Source: Polytrichum commune | Lineage: Eukaryota > Streptophyta > Polytrichopsida > Polytrichales > Polytrichaceae | Assembly: GCA_950295325.1 (NCBI GenBank) | Contig: OX485809.1 | Coordinates: 30,272,144 to 30,336,143 of the forward strand | DNA length: 64,000 bases | Reading direction: 5' to 3' | Part shown: piece by piece, positions 12,233 to 22,683 of the stretch | Numbering within the stretch: position 1 is the first letter of the stretch | Layout: every line of letters begins with the position of its first letter | Position numbers and translations under genes: made by a program | Notes under the pieces: model-generated | Seen by the model: the letters and a program-made list of their open reading frames with translations, nothing else | Databases searched by the model: none | What the model was told of the DNA's origin: nothing

Positions 12233-12464
12233 TAGTTAATTAGTGCCTACTAGCCTAATTAGCCTCCCATTTAATTAGTCTTTGGTTAGTTCAAGCTACA
12301 CCCTACCTTAGATTGTTGGTTAAGTGTGTGGCTACATGGTGGCATTAAGATACAAAGTTGGTGCTAAGCTACGGGGTTGACATTAAACATGAAGTTGACA
12401 CTAAGTTGCGGAGCGGGCATCAAGTGCGGGGTTGCTATCAAGCTGAGGAGTTGGCCATTAATTC

Positions 12465-12650
12465 ATGAATTCAACAAGTGAAAGTTTTGCTAAGACCAAA
12501 AGCTCAAGAGGAATATCAACAAGGGCATGTGTGGCAAAGACTATGACTTGGGAGCTTGAGTCGGCTAAGGGAGTAACCATACACGATACTAGTGGTATCG
12601 AGGCATCATTGTCTCAAGCAAAGTGTGAAGCTAAGAAAGTTTCAAAATAA
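12465..12650 (+). CDS. Conserved small ORF in LTR (61 aa), unknown function
   Basis: This 61-codon frame starts at ATG 12465 and ends TAA, about 256 bp before the 3' end of the LTR. Its centre (SSRGISTRACVAKTMTWELE) aligns without gaps to frames in three other LTR copies of the family (26560-26748, 24809-24970 and, partly, 17852-17995). Invariant or near-invariant residues are R-G-x-S, A-C-V-A-K, W, L-E and A-K. The tail after SAKGVTIHD is specific to this copy. It is lysine/alanine/serine-rich with one conserved Cys and Trp, and has no signal peptide or membrane segment. I do not recognise the family. It could be an LTR-encoded micropeptide or the remnant of a longer exon. The start codon is the first available ATG and is not otherwise supported. 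Confidence 0.45.
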   Translation: MNSTSESFAKTKSSRGISTRACVAKTMTWELESAKGVTIHDTSGIEASLSQAKCEAKKVSK

Positions 12651-12906
12651 ATGAAAATCATTAAAAATGAGGAGTAGTTCACGAGCTATTCACTTTCACA
12701 TGGAGAGTGAAACACGCTCTAAGGGGTGAGTAGGAGGAAGGGTGCTTGTGAACTCTTGGAAGAAGTTAATAAAGACTAGCACGACTAGTGCATTGGTGGA
12801 GAGTTGAAGTTGAATTTCATGTTTCTACGATTCTCGACATAAGACATGTGATTCTCAAACCCATACCCGGACTAGGACGCTTAAGGGTGGTGGGTTTGGC
12901 CTCACA

Positions 12907-14708
12907 TTACTCGTTTCCATTTTTGGCTTACATGTTAGCCTTTTTGAACATTTGTTTGTTTCATTAATACATAACATTACTCAGCTAAAGAGTTGTGTCT
13001 AATTGCCCTAACTTCTAATCCAGTTTGAAGCATTGGGATTCCAACATTGGGAGGCTTTATTGTCAAATCTATTGTAGAGCCCATGAACATAACTCATCAA
13101 CTGAGTAATGTTATGTACCATCACATGCAACATTCATCATTCTTAATCCAATCTTATATGTATGGCATGAATATGAGATATGAGTATGGGACTCAATGTC
13201 GCCTCTCCTTCAATTTCTCTCAAGAATTCTTGGGACCTCGGGACCAAATTGGATTCAATCCTTTACAAACTGACAATCTAATCCTCCATGGCCTAGAGAT
13301 CATCATTTTGGATTTATTTTGTTATTCATTATTTGTACATAACTTATTTTGGATGTTGTTTTAGCATACCTGAATATATGTAATCAACAAACATGTCACA
13401 TTTTTCAATTACTGAATTCGCTTTTGGTTTCAATATTGTCTAATTATAAAAATTACAAAAGATTTTTGCCTAGTATGTTATGTAGCACATTCTTGTCATT
13501 ACACCTCATATACATATAAGGAACCCCCGATTCCCCCATAGAGCCCACCCTTTGAATGGAAGGCACTACATCCACCTTGCATCTTGGTCACACATGATAA
13601 TAATATGAACAATGAGCTCACATTCATGCATGTATATAATAATTGTTGTTTTCATTTCATTTCTTTCCTTTTCTTTCACACAAGGAGTCATTAAGTGCAT
13701 ATTAATCTCTTATGTTGTTTATTAAAGTCAATTTCCATGTGAGGGGGTTTGCATGTGTTTATAAATATCTACAAATGCTCCCCTCCGCGATGAGACCCCG
13801 GACCCCCAATCCATGACCTAACAAGTCACACGTGGTTCACAACCATGAAGGCAATAATATATTCTAGTGAAGAGGGCTCCCAATTGTGTCCCAAATATCT
13901 TCCACATGACATTGAACACAAAAACTAGTTGGTGATAGGTTTAAGGCATGCAATCTATTGTTGTCATGTCCTACTCCTTAGACATATGTGAGCATTACAT
14001 CACTTTCATGATTGTATCATTCAGTTTGTGATTGCAACTCAAAAAAAAAATCTCATTTAAAGCTTCAATTTGAAGTTGAGATGCAAACATCCTCAAAGAG
14101 CAATGTGAATCATTGCTAAGCCTTATGCTCTTTCAATAAAGATATGCCCTCTTTCACGGGGACCTTGTCAAAGGCAAAGGCTTACACCATCATTTTTTTA
14201 GAATCACATCATGTTTATTCCCAGCCCTTGGCTAGATGATTCTCTTGTTGGAGGTAACTATCATGTGCAACTTAGAAATGTTATGATTGTATAGACCTTT
14301 TTCTATAATAATATTATTCAACAATGTTGTTAGGATGCTCTGTGGACCCAAGTACCATTGGAAAATCATGCAAGGATATTGCCCCTTTTCACCCAAATTT
14401 CAATTTGGAAATGATTTTTTGCAAATTTATATAGTATGACAATTGCTTGAACTCTTTACACTCATGATTGAACCCCACATGAATACACTAGAGTTCCATC
14501 CCTAAAATTTGGGAGGTAGGATAGTCTTCCACCATCAAGCATGACAATTTGCTTGTCCAAAAAACAATCATGATCTTATAAATTCTTGAACTTAGAATGA
14601 TGTTCAAATTTTGAGCACATACTGCAATTCAACCTCGTTGTTACAACGCTTGTCTTTAAATTGGTGTCCATTGTAATTGCAAGCCTTGTCATATATTGCT
14701 GAAGATAG
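12907..14708. other. intergenic, no feature seen
   Basis: A frame at 13047-13364 (105 codons) has no recognisable domain. The remainder is stop-rich. Confidence 0.4.
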
Positions 14709-15092
14709 AAGGTAGACGTGCCTAAATTGAACATAACCCTAATTTGGACACCTAAATTGGAGTGGTGTGTGGTTAGGTGTGTGTCTAAGAACAAACACTA
14801 GATGAACATGTGTCAAAAAGATATTGAACTATGTGTTCAAAGTATGCTAACCATTATAGGTCCAATAGTCAACATGATTGGGGGAGACCTATATGACCAC
14901 TTGATGAGCATGAGAATCTTCACTTTGATAATGGATTAGATATTTAGATCAGCTCTGAAATCTATGAGACAAGTGGCTATGGTCATAATTTGGATTTACT
15001 AATCATCCCACATTAATTGTGTACTTCATATCCTACAAGAAGTGGGTTTAGAGAGAAAACATGTACAATATAGGTATCCGTTTAAGAAGAGT
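14709..15092 (+). mobile_element. Family A TIR element, copy 2 (longest uninterrupted)
   Basis: The left end AAGGTAGACGTGCCTAAATT is intact. The body contains GGTTAGGTGTGTGTCTAAGA, CAATAGTCAACATGATTGGG, CATGAGAATCTTCACTTTGA and ATCCTACAAGAAGTGGGT. The right terminal repeat is degraded (AGGTATCCGTTTAAG). It is non-coding and about 380 bp. Confidence 0.75.
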
Positions 15093-16416
15093 GACAACAT
15101 GATAAAGGCCCACGTGGTGTTGAGCCCAATTCCAGATTGACTACATGTGTGCTTAACTTATGGTGCACCATCCATGAGAAAGGAAGGAATAGGAAAGGAA
15201 AGGAGGCAAGAGCCGAGGACCCAAGCTGGAGTTGTCAATGTAAGTAAGCACTAACAGCCGTTGAACAATCAATCTCTTCAAGAGTCAAGCGCCCAGGTCA
15301 GCCATGTAGTTTACAGTCTTCTGTAATAACAAAGTTTGCACATACAGGTTCTAGGCCAAAGCATAACTAAGATACCTAGCTACTGCACTACATATACGAC
15401 TGCTCCCAAACCACAACTCAATTACCCACCCCCCCCCCCCCCGCCCCCCCAAAAAAATAAAAAAATAAAAAACAGTTCTACAGCATATCCATGTGCGCAT
15501 CCAATTTGGTTGTGGAGAGAGGCTAACCTGAAAGACCATGGGTGTGTTTATTTATGATACATGGCGATTGTACAGACCCAACAAGTGATGAGATGATATT
15601 TTATTTCGTCTATGGTAATGAGTCTTCATTCAGAACAACCCATCAAAAAGAGGGCATGAAAATAAAACCACATGTGACGAGAAATCGAATAGATATACGT
15701 GGTATGTATTTGAAATTGACTCATCTTATAATTCATGTTACATATATCATGTATGTTTTAATTAAAATAATGAATATGATTAAATGGGTTGGATACATAT
15801 TAAAACCAACCTTGAAATCTGAACTGAATATTTTAGAAAAAAAGTCCTCAAACCCTTTCGTACAACATCTTCAAATCCAAAATGGGCCTCTCGGACCTTT
15901 AAGGGCTAATGTACGGGGATGAGAATCCCTCCCATGGACGGTGTTGGGTGTGAGGGAGCATTCCAGTAGCAAGCATAACATGGGAGGAATATTCCATGAT
16001 TTTCTCCCAGTTGTCATCAGTCAATCTTTGTGGCCCTGCTTTATTTCTGCCCACTTTATTTTGGAACCTCACAAAACCTCAACCTCAACCTCAACCTCAT
16101 GATTCAGGTTTGGCATGGCCGCATGGGATTCCCAAAGTCCCTACCCAGGCATGGCGTCACGAGATTCCTTACTCGATTTCAGAAGTCGTCTCCAGAGTCT
16201 GAGCGACAGCCAGCTAGTAGCTAGCAGCTGATGAGGAGCTGCTGGTTATTATTTCCCCACGAGTATCATAGGAAATTGCTTCGTGTCCGAAATAGACATG
16301 AAGGTTTCATCAAGTTCCGCATGAGTACATGCTAGCAGAGGTCTATGTGTGTGCCCATGCATACCGCATGCTGGAGCATTCCTCAATTATTGCTGTGGAA
16401 GTCACATGAGAACTTA
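15093..16416. other. intergenic, weak ORFs
   Basis: The longest frame is 15542-15922 on the plus strand (126 codons). It has an AT-driven hydrophobic middle and no motif I recognise, so it is not called as a gene. A CCTCAA hexamer repeats five times at about 16077-16100. The stretch 15900-16300 has higher GC than its surroundings but no gene could be traced. Confidence 0.4.
15429..15450. repeat. Poly-C tract
   Basis: Fourteen C, one G, then seven C, followed directly by an A-rich run. Confidence 0.95.
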
Positions 16417-16546
16417 AGGTAGACGTGCTTAAATTGAACACAACAATTATCCGGACACCTATATTTGATCGGTATGTGGTTAGGTGTGGAACTAGGAACG
16501 GGCATCAAAAAGACATGTGTTTAAAAGAGATCGGACTATGTGTATC
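16417..16546 (+). mobile_element. Family A element, 5' fragment
   Basis: It starts AAGGTAGACGTGCTTAAATT and follows the consensus through GGCATCAAAAAGACATGTG. It stops abruptly after GATCGGACTATGTGT. Confidence 0.7.
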
Positions 16547-17720
16547 TTTGTTAACAGATTAAAATAGTAGACGCACATAACATATTTTGAAATATCTTTG
16601 TGAATGACAAACCGATTTCATTCACCAAGTGAAAATTGAATGTAACCGGTTGATCTTGAACCTCGACTGATCATGCCCAGAATACTCCCCGGACACTACC
16701 ACTAGGATTCCTTGCAGCCTGTAATAAGGCTCCTCACGTACAATATCGAGTACATAACATATGTACCTATTTGACAAAACCATACCTGCAACTTGTTGCT
16801 GGATGTGAGGTCACCAGATCAGCAGGTCTCACATGCAGTGCATTGTCACAGGTTCCCTAGATATTTTGATTCGTTCTTGTGAATTTGAGTTTCAAGATGT
16901 TGGCAGCACAAGAGTGCATCACCGCAACAGGCGGATGTGTGCAGCTTGGATTCCTGTACTCATACGTCTGTTAAGTTACTACTGTTCTTTCGTGCCAACA
17001 ATTAAATCAGATTATTCTCAGTGCAGGCCTGCTTGTCAACTCCACTTGTTCTGCATTGCTGACCTGTGAGTCTGAAGACAATCTTGCTCATGACTACAGT
17101 AGGCTTGTACAGCCAGTAGATTTTCCAATAAATCACATGACATTCAGCTACCTCCTTGAACTCCTTGAACTCCTTGAACTCACTTCTTGGTGTAATCAAA
17201 AGAGTCAAAGTTCATTGGCAACAAGGATAAAAGGCCAAGCTAAGCTCTGGCTGAATCTGAAGTAACAGAGTGTCAACCTATGTTATTTGTTAGTAATAGG
17301 AAAATACTGGCCACTTTTTGAGGGGGGGGGGGGGGGGCAGGGCTCAATGTAAGGTAGAAGCACCTATAATGGACAATCTGAGCACTTGAGACCTTTAACA
17401 TGTATGTGAAAGACTTCGTTAAAAAGAGCTCATGAATGGAACGTAAAAGATAAGCAAGTTTGAAACAAACATTTTTATCTTTGCACCCACTTCTTGTATC
17501 ATATGAAAACCAATGTTCGGAGAGAACCGGCGGTTAGTTACAAATGAACCGATTGGTTTGGACAAAAAACCAGATATGGAGAGTATGTTGTTTTGTACAC
17601 AGGTGATATAGTATCAGGTGTAGTCAGATGGGCATCCGATCCACCAAGGGAACCAACCGGATATTGACGGGTATTCATTTTGAATTCCCGGATGATTTAC
17701 GGGTTTAATGAGTAAGTCCC
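16547..17720. other. intergenic, no feature seen
   Basis: Small frames only. A 9-base CTTGAACTC repeat occurs near 17155-17180. A run of 16 G lies at 17322-17337. The right end of this stretch (from about 17520) may belong to the decayed hAT element, into which the next LTR inserted. Confidence 0.4.
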
Positions 17721-17851
17721 TGTGAAGCCAAACCCACCACCCTTAAGCGTCCTAGTCCGGGTGATGGTTTTGAAAATCACATGTGTCATACCAAAGCTCG
17801 TGATAACATGGAATGTACTTCCATCTCAACAAGCTCCCAACTCACTTGAAA

Positions 17852-17995
17852 TCATGGTGCTTTATTAATGCTAGTCTCTTGAATAGGTAGAGCATTGGCC
17901 TTCTCAAGGGTCGACCAACTACTACACTTAACCTTACTAAGTCCCCTACAAGTCTCTATGAATTCTACTAATTCCACTAATCCTTCTACTAATTC
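17852..17995 (-). pseudogene. Conserved LTR small ORF, copy without start codon
   Basis: An open frame of 47 codons between two in-frame stops, with no ATG. It reads CRGLSKVKCSSWSTLEKANA, then LPIQETSINKAP and a stop. This parallels the frame at 24809-24970 (WTLEKANAPLVQETSINKV). The CVAKxxG part is altered or lost. Codon differences from that copy in the shared C-terminal part are largely synonymous (for example CTT/CTC, GCC/GCT, GAG/GAA, ACT/ACA). The stop lies 131 bp from the 3' end of the LTR. Confidence 0.45.
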
Positions 17996-18278
17996 TCACA
18001 CAACTCTAATTCTAAAATTCAATTCTATGAGAGGAACAACAAGAGGGAGAGAGAGAGAAGGAGAGGGGAAGGGAGAGGGTAAGGAGGCCTTGTATGAACC
18101 TCTCCCCTTTACCTACACTCCCCTCTCAATACAACATGCTCATGTGCCCACACACACGTGCAAGATGGAAGAGCGCGAAGGAAAAGAGAGTGAATAGGAA
18201 CACAAGTGAGTGAAGAATGTGAGAGAAATGAATATATAAGAGAAAGGGAAGGGGTGAACACCCCTCAAAGCTCAAGAT

Positions 18279-18380
18279 AAGCCCCTCGATGCTCTCCTAC
18301 TTCGTAGGCTCTTATCCTATCCGCCAAGTAAGCCCCTCGATCCTCTTCTACTTCGTAGGCTCTTATCCTATCCGCTAAGC
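18279..18380 (-). repeat. Two-unit 51-bp tandem repeat inside LTR copy 3
   Basis: AAGCCCCTCGAT..TCTACTTCGTAGGCTCTTATCCTATCCGC occurs twice in tandem. Confidence 0.85.
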
Positions 18381-18658
18381 CTTCAACTCCTAAACCAACA
18401 AGATGGATCCCAATTCAAATATTTAAACTTAAGGAGCTCCCCTTGGTCCACCACATGCTACACTCACCTAACCAAAGAACTTCCTTCATGCCGTTAAGCT
18501 TCTAATTAACCACACCACATAAGCCTAAGGCCTAAACATAACTTCACACCAAGCCTCACTCTTTTTATATTTTTGAGAATAATTATAAAACATTAAAATG
18601 TAACTCCTAATGGTTTCAAAGGGTTAATAACACATGTGGACACCATTTTGGGCTCATA

Positions 18659-18952
18659 GTCCCCAGATATTAACCGTCCCCCCTAAGGGTATCGGCGGAT
18701 ACCGGCCGACCACCGAGGGTACGGTCCGGATCCCGGACCCATGAGGGAGATAGGGGTCTCCTCCCCCCGCCATTTTTGAGCTCATTCTCCACTCTCGCTC
18801 TCCTCTCCTTGGCCCTTCTCTTCTCCAAAGCCCCTGCTTCCCGATCCCCCCTCTCCGAAGCACCTCCTCCCCGCCTCTCGCCTCTCCGAAGCCCCTGCTC
18901 CCCACTCCGCCATCACTTCGGATCGAGTTGCCCTTGCTTGATTGTGAGTGCA
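18659..18952. other. GC-rich leader region next to minisatellite
   Basis: A locally GC-rich block (ACCGGCCGACCACCGAGGGT, CTCCGAAGCCCCTGC repeats) stands out from the AT-rich surroundings. It sits upstream of the minisatellite and the hAT relic, and may be the 5' non-coding part of that transposon. No gene is supported. Confidence 0.35.
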
Positions 18953-19735
18953 TGCTGATCTAGGTTGGATGTTAATGGTTGTTGGTCTAGGTTGGATGTT
19001 AGTGCAGGTTGGTTTAGATTGAATGTTAGTGGTTGCTGGTTGCTGGTATACGCTGAATGTTAGTGCATGCTTATCTAGGTTGGATGTTAGTGAATGTTGG
19101 TTTAGTGTGAATGTTAGTGGTTGCTGGTCTAGATTGAATGTTAGTGGAGGCTAGTTTAGGTTAAATGTTAATGAATGTTGGTCTAGGTTGGATGTTAATG
19201 GTTGTTGGTCTAGGTTGGATGTTAGTGATTGTTGGTCTAGGTTGAATGTTAGTGGGTTGTTGGTCTAGGTTGAATGTTAGTGAATGTTTGTTTAGGTTGA
19301 ATGTTTATGTATGTTGGTCTATGTTGCATGTTAATGGATTGCTGGTTTAGTTTGAATGTTAGTGTAGGCTGGTCTAGTTTGAATGTTAGTGGATTGTTGG
19401 TTTAGTTTGAATGTTAGTGCATGCTGGTTTAGTTTGAAAGTTAGTGGATTTCTAGTTTAGTTTGAATGTTAGTGCATGTTTGTCTAGGTTGAATGTTAGT
19501 GCATGTTGGTCTAGGTTGAATGCTGGTGCATGTTGGTTTAGTTTGAATGTTAGTGCAGGTTGGTTTAGTTTGAATGTTTGTGTTTGTTGGTTTAGTCGGG
19601 ATGTTAGTGATTGTTGGTTTAGTTTGAATGTTAGTGCATTCTGGTTTAGTTTGAATGCTTGTGGTTGTTGATTTAGGTTGAATGTTAGTCATTGTTGGTT
19701 TGATGTTGAATGTTGGTACTGGTTGGGTGTGCGGG
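18953..19735. repeat. 27-28 bp minisatellite, about 28 units
   Basis: The unit is approximately GGTTTAGTTTGAATGTTAGTGCATGTT with variants (GTCTAGGTTGGATGTTAGTG, GATTGT, GGTTGC). Because 27 is divisible by three, long open frames appear on both strands (LNVSACWFS repeats on plus, TNIQTKPTC repeats on minus). These are artefacts of the repeat. The array lies between the GC-rich block and the hAT relic. Confidence 0.95.
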
Positions 19736-19904
19736 AGCATGTTGTTTTACCTCATGGGCACATTGGAATTCGGTTTTATTTCCGATTCTTTAACTTAGGT
19801 GTTGAAAGATTATTTGTAGTTTTTTTTTTCTTGGTTGTGTTTCCATTATGTTTGCATTGTGAATGTATTCTAGGATATTTGTGCAATCTAGCAATTTTAT
19901 CTTG

Positions 19905-22062
19905 TCATGGCGAAAAGACAAAAATGCATGCCTACTATGTTGTATAAAAACTCACAGAGTAATGACTCAATATTTATTCAAACATCATCATCATCTGAAG
20001 GTTGCACCTCTCATCTGGGAATGATTTCATTGGAAATTGTTGTGAGCGTATGGAAGGATGCATGATATAGTAAGTTTGATTGGATTGAATTTGATTCTGC
20101 AACGGGTAGGGTTTTTTGCAAAGTTTATAAACAAAATGGGGACAAATCAATCTTTGCCACTGTGAACAACATAAACATTTGAATATCAGCCTTTCAAGAC
20201 CATGGGAAGAATGCAGAGCATAGGCGCTTGACTAAGGCAATGAAGAAAGGTGAGCGAACAATAGAAAAATATATTGCAGAGGTAAATCGAGCATGCGATG
20301 AAGCCATGCATTTTTTGTTCTAAACAACCTATTATATAGGGAAGGCAGTCATTTCTTTTCATAAATATTTAGGTTTGTGTTATTTGTTTGTAAATATTAA
20401 AGCTAATATGACAGAAATTTTTTATCATGATAAGAAAATTTGTACTAAGATTTTATTTTGCATTTCATCAGTGGTTCAAAAACACGTGTTAGACAGGGTC
20501 TGAGACTCGAGGTTTTTTGGTATTATGATTGATGAGTCTACGGATATATCTATAACATGTCATCTTGTTGTTTTTGCTAGTTTTGTAGATGAAGGTCTTG
20601 CTCTTTGCATTTTTCTTGGATTGTTACATGTTGAAAAGGGAAAAAAAAAATGCATGCACAATATTGAAACATTAACAAAAAACATGAAGGAATAAAGACT
20701 AGATTTTGACAAGTGTGTGGGATTTGGTTCCGATGGAGCGTCGACCATAATCGGCAAACAAAATGGAGTTGTCACGTGTTTGAAACAGAAGGTAATTTTT
20801 TCTTAACCTCTGTCCATTATGTGGCACATAGAACAACTTAGCGGCTATAGATGCAACAAAAGTTGGACCTTGCAGAGATATATTTAGAAAAATAGATGCG
20901 TTCTTGAATTTAGTTACAGTGCATTTCAATAAGTCGTGTAAGGAAAAAATATATTGCTTCGATTGTAAGAATAACTTGTTGATTTTATAAAATATTTGAA
21001 AAAATACTACAAAATTAGGTGATTATCACGGTGATAAATCATGAAAACCCTTTATAATTCTTTAAAAAACATTCTAACTTATTTTCGGGACAATCACGAT
21101 GCTGTGGAGGATGAAGTTGGTTCAATATATTTAGAAAATTTTGTACCTTCAAATACATCAATGTGTTTTATTTTTTGGCTAATATTTTTCATATTTCGTA
21201 GACATACCTATAATAGGCTCAGTAATAAAGACCGATATTGTACAAATTCCTATGTTCTCATTGAGAATACGGATTTGAACAGTGGGACCTTCAATGACCA
21301 GACCGGATATCACATTCTACCGGAATTTGGTCCTCAAGGAAGATATTTGAAGAAGCTATCATGTGAAATTAGAGGAGGTAAATTTTATGATATTGAAATG
21401 ACACGGGATAGAACATGACAAGACCTTATAAATGTAATGGCTTTTCAAAAGCATTTTGCCTTAACCATATGCGATGCATTAGAATTTTAAAATTAAAATT
21501 AATCACATCATGACAACATTTAAAATATTAGATCTTCCTAATATGCCGTCTAGACAAATTGGTTTGGCTAATTGGGGGTGGTTCATTTGGAGTTGTTATG
21601 TGGCCAATATGGAGTTGAGCGTGAAATTGGAGGAAGAAATATTTACTATTGATTAATTCTATTGCAATAAAGAAAGAGTTATTTGCATTTAAGTTAGAAA
21701 CAACTACCGATTGCTTGGATAAGAATTTCAAAGATGTTTGGTCAATGATCACTTGAAATCACACTTTAAAAATGAAATATGAGAATTTATTAGTTCTAGT
21801 TGAGATAGCTAGAATACAATGCAATAGTACGGCAAGTTGTGAGAAGACATTTCCAGTCCAGATTTGCATAAAGTCCAAATAAAAAAATAACATGTTAATA
21901 AAAAAATTGTAGAATGTTTTGCGGGTTGCTTTAGAAGGGCCAATTGATGATTGTCGTGAAATCATTAATGAAGCCATAGCAATATGGAAAACAATACCAA
22001 ATTTAGATATTTATTTTCTCACCCAGAACGGTATCTATGTGGAGTTGTTGGTCCCGAACAAG
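19905..22062 (+). pseudogene. Decayed hAT-superfamily transposase
   Basis: Conceptual translation across stops and frame changes gives consecutive pieces of a hAT-type transposase. These are MAKRQKCMPTML at 19907, FDWIEFDSATGRVFCKVY (zinc-finger-like entry), and FFGIMIDESTDISITCHLVV with CVGFGSDGASTIIGKQNGV (the RNase-H-like catalytic region, DES and GSDGAS signatures). Near 21780-22010 come LVEIARIQCNSTASCEKTFP and VLRVALEGPIDDC (the C-terminal hAT dimerisation region, S-x-x-CE-x-x-F). The layout resembles ZNF862-like hAT proteins. In-frame stops and an A-run interrupt it, so it cannot encode a working enzyme. Terminal inverted repeats and the 8-bp duplication were not identified. Confidence 0.8.
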
Positions 22063-22683
22063 AAGATAATAATTTGTTGTGATTTGTGTATAAAATGTAA
22101 ATTATTATATTGGTGGTTATTTGTACTAACTTAAATCCATCTTGTCCTCAATGACTTCAAATTGTTTAAGTGTGTAGAAGGATTATGAATATGTATTTTT
22201 TTATTTTGTATTAGAACATGTGAATTCATTTTTAGATTGAGGAAGTTTACTATTGTGAGTTTGTGTTCTATTGCATGACATGTGTATAAGAATATGTGTA
22301 CAAGATAAATTTGTTGGTTTTTGTAGCCATAAAGTAATTGAAGCCATTGGTGGTTTGAGGGGTTATAAATCATTAGCCCCCAATTGGTGGGGGGTGTTTC
22401 AACCAGGTTCAACTCCCGCTAAGGATAAATTGAATATTTTGGTGAGGAAATGTATTTTAGTTCAGAGAAAACATGATATTATTATTTAAACGAATATTTT
22501 ACCAGCCGGTTTTTTTTACATCCAGCTTTCAACCGAGGTAGAATGTTAAGTGGGGGAAATGAACCGGATGAACTTGATGGATCCAACCCAAACCAAAGAA
22601 AAAAAATGTATTAACCAGTTGGGGCCCATTTTAGTCAATTATTAGAGGGTTCGTGTGGAAAATCTCCCCAAACGCTGAAGTGA
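22063..22683. other. hAT 3' flank, no gene
   Basis: No supported feature. Fragments such as ACCAGCCGGTTTTTTTTACA near 22500 could belong to the transposon's 3' end, but no inverted partner was confirmed. Confidence 0.35.

Larger units (their letters stand above)
11462..12906 (+). mobile_element. Solo LTR, TGTGAGCC family, copy 2
   Basis: The element begins TATGAGCCCAAAATGAATG and ends with the conserved terminal block (CCCGGACTAGGACGCTTAAG...GGTTTGGCCTCACA). The flanking 5-mers are TTATT (11457-11461) and TTACT (12907-12911), a target duplication with one mismatch. A TATA-like box (TATAAAAAGAGTGAGG) lies at 11548, about 87 bp inside the left end, exactly as in the copy at 44998. An AATAAAG signal lies near 12768. 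The copy contains a 45-56 bp tandem array and the conserved small ORF at 12465-12650. There is no internal retrotransposon region, so it is read as a solo LTR of 1445 bp. A TRIM-like element is the alternative. Confidence 0.85.
17721..18658 (-). mobile_element. Solo LTR, TGTGAGCC family, copy 3
   Basis: On the plus strand it starts TGTGAAGCCAAACCCACC with the conserved block CTTAAGCGTCCTAGTCCGGG, and ends ACCATTTTGGGCTCATA, so the element is on the minus strand. The target duplication GTCCC (17716-17720 and 18659-18663) is perfect. The TATA-like box (complement CTCTTTTTATA) sits about 90 bp from its 5' end. An AATAAAG signal lies near the 3' end. At 938 bp it is the shortest copy. It contains a two-unit 51-bp repeat (18279-18380) and a degraded member of the conserved small ORF (17852-17995). 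Confidence 0.88.

Noticed and set aside
15542-15922. 126-codon plus-strand frame
   Set aside because: It has AT-rich composition with a stop-poor hydrophobic middle, no recognisable motif, no homologous copy and no promoter context.
16077-16100. CCTCAA repeats as a variant telomere sequence
   Set aside because: The unit is a hexamer unlike the TTTAGGG repeats actually present at 55755. It is treated as simple sequence.
17881-17920. tRNA-like phrase GGTAGAGCATTGGCCTTCTC
   Set aside because: It resembles a tRNA D-arm, but no acceptor stem or T-arm can be paired around it. It also lies inside an LTR, where it is the complement of the conserved small ORF.
19441-19740. Long frames on both strands (LNVSACWFS and TNIQTKPTC repeats)
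   Set aside because: They are a by-product of the 27-bp minisatellite, whose length is divisible by three.
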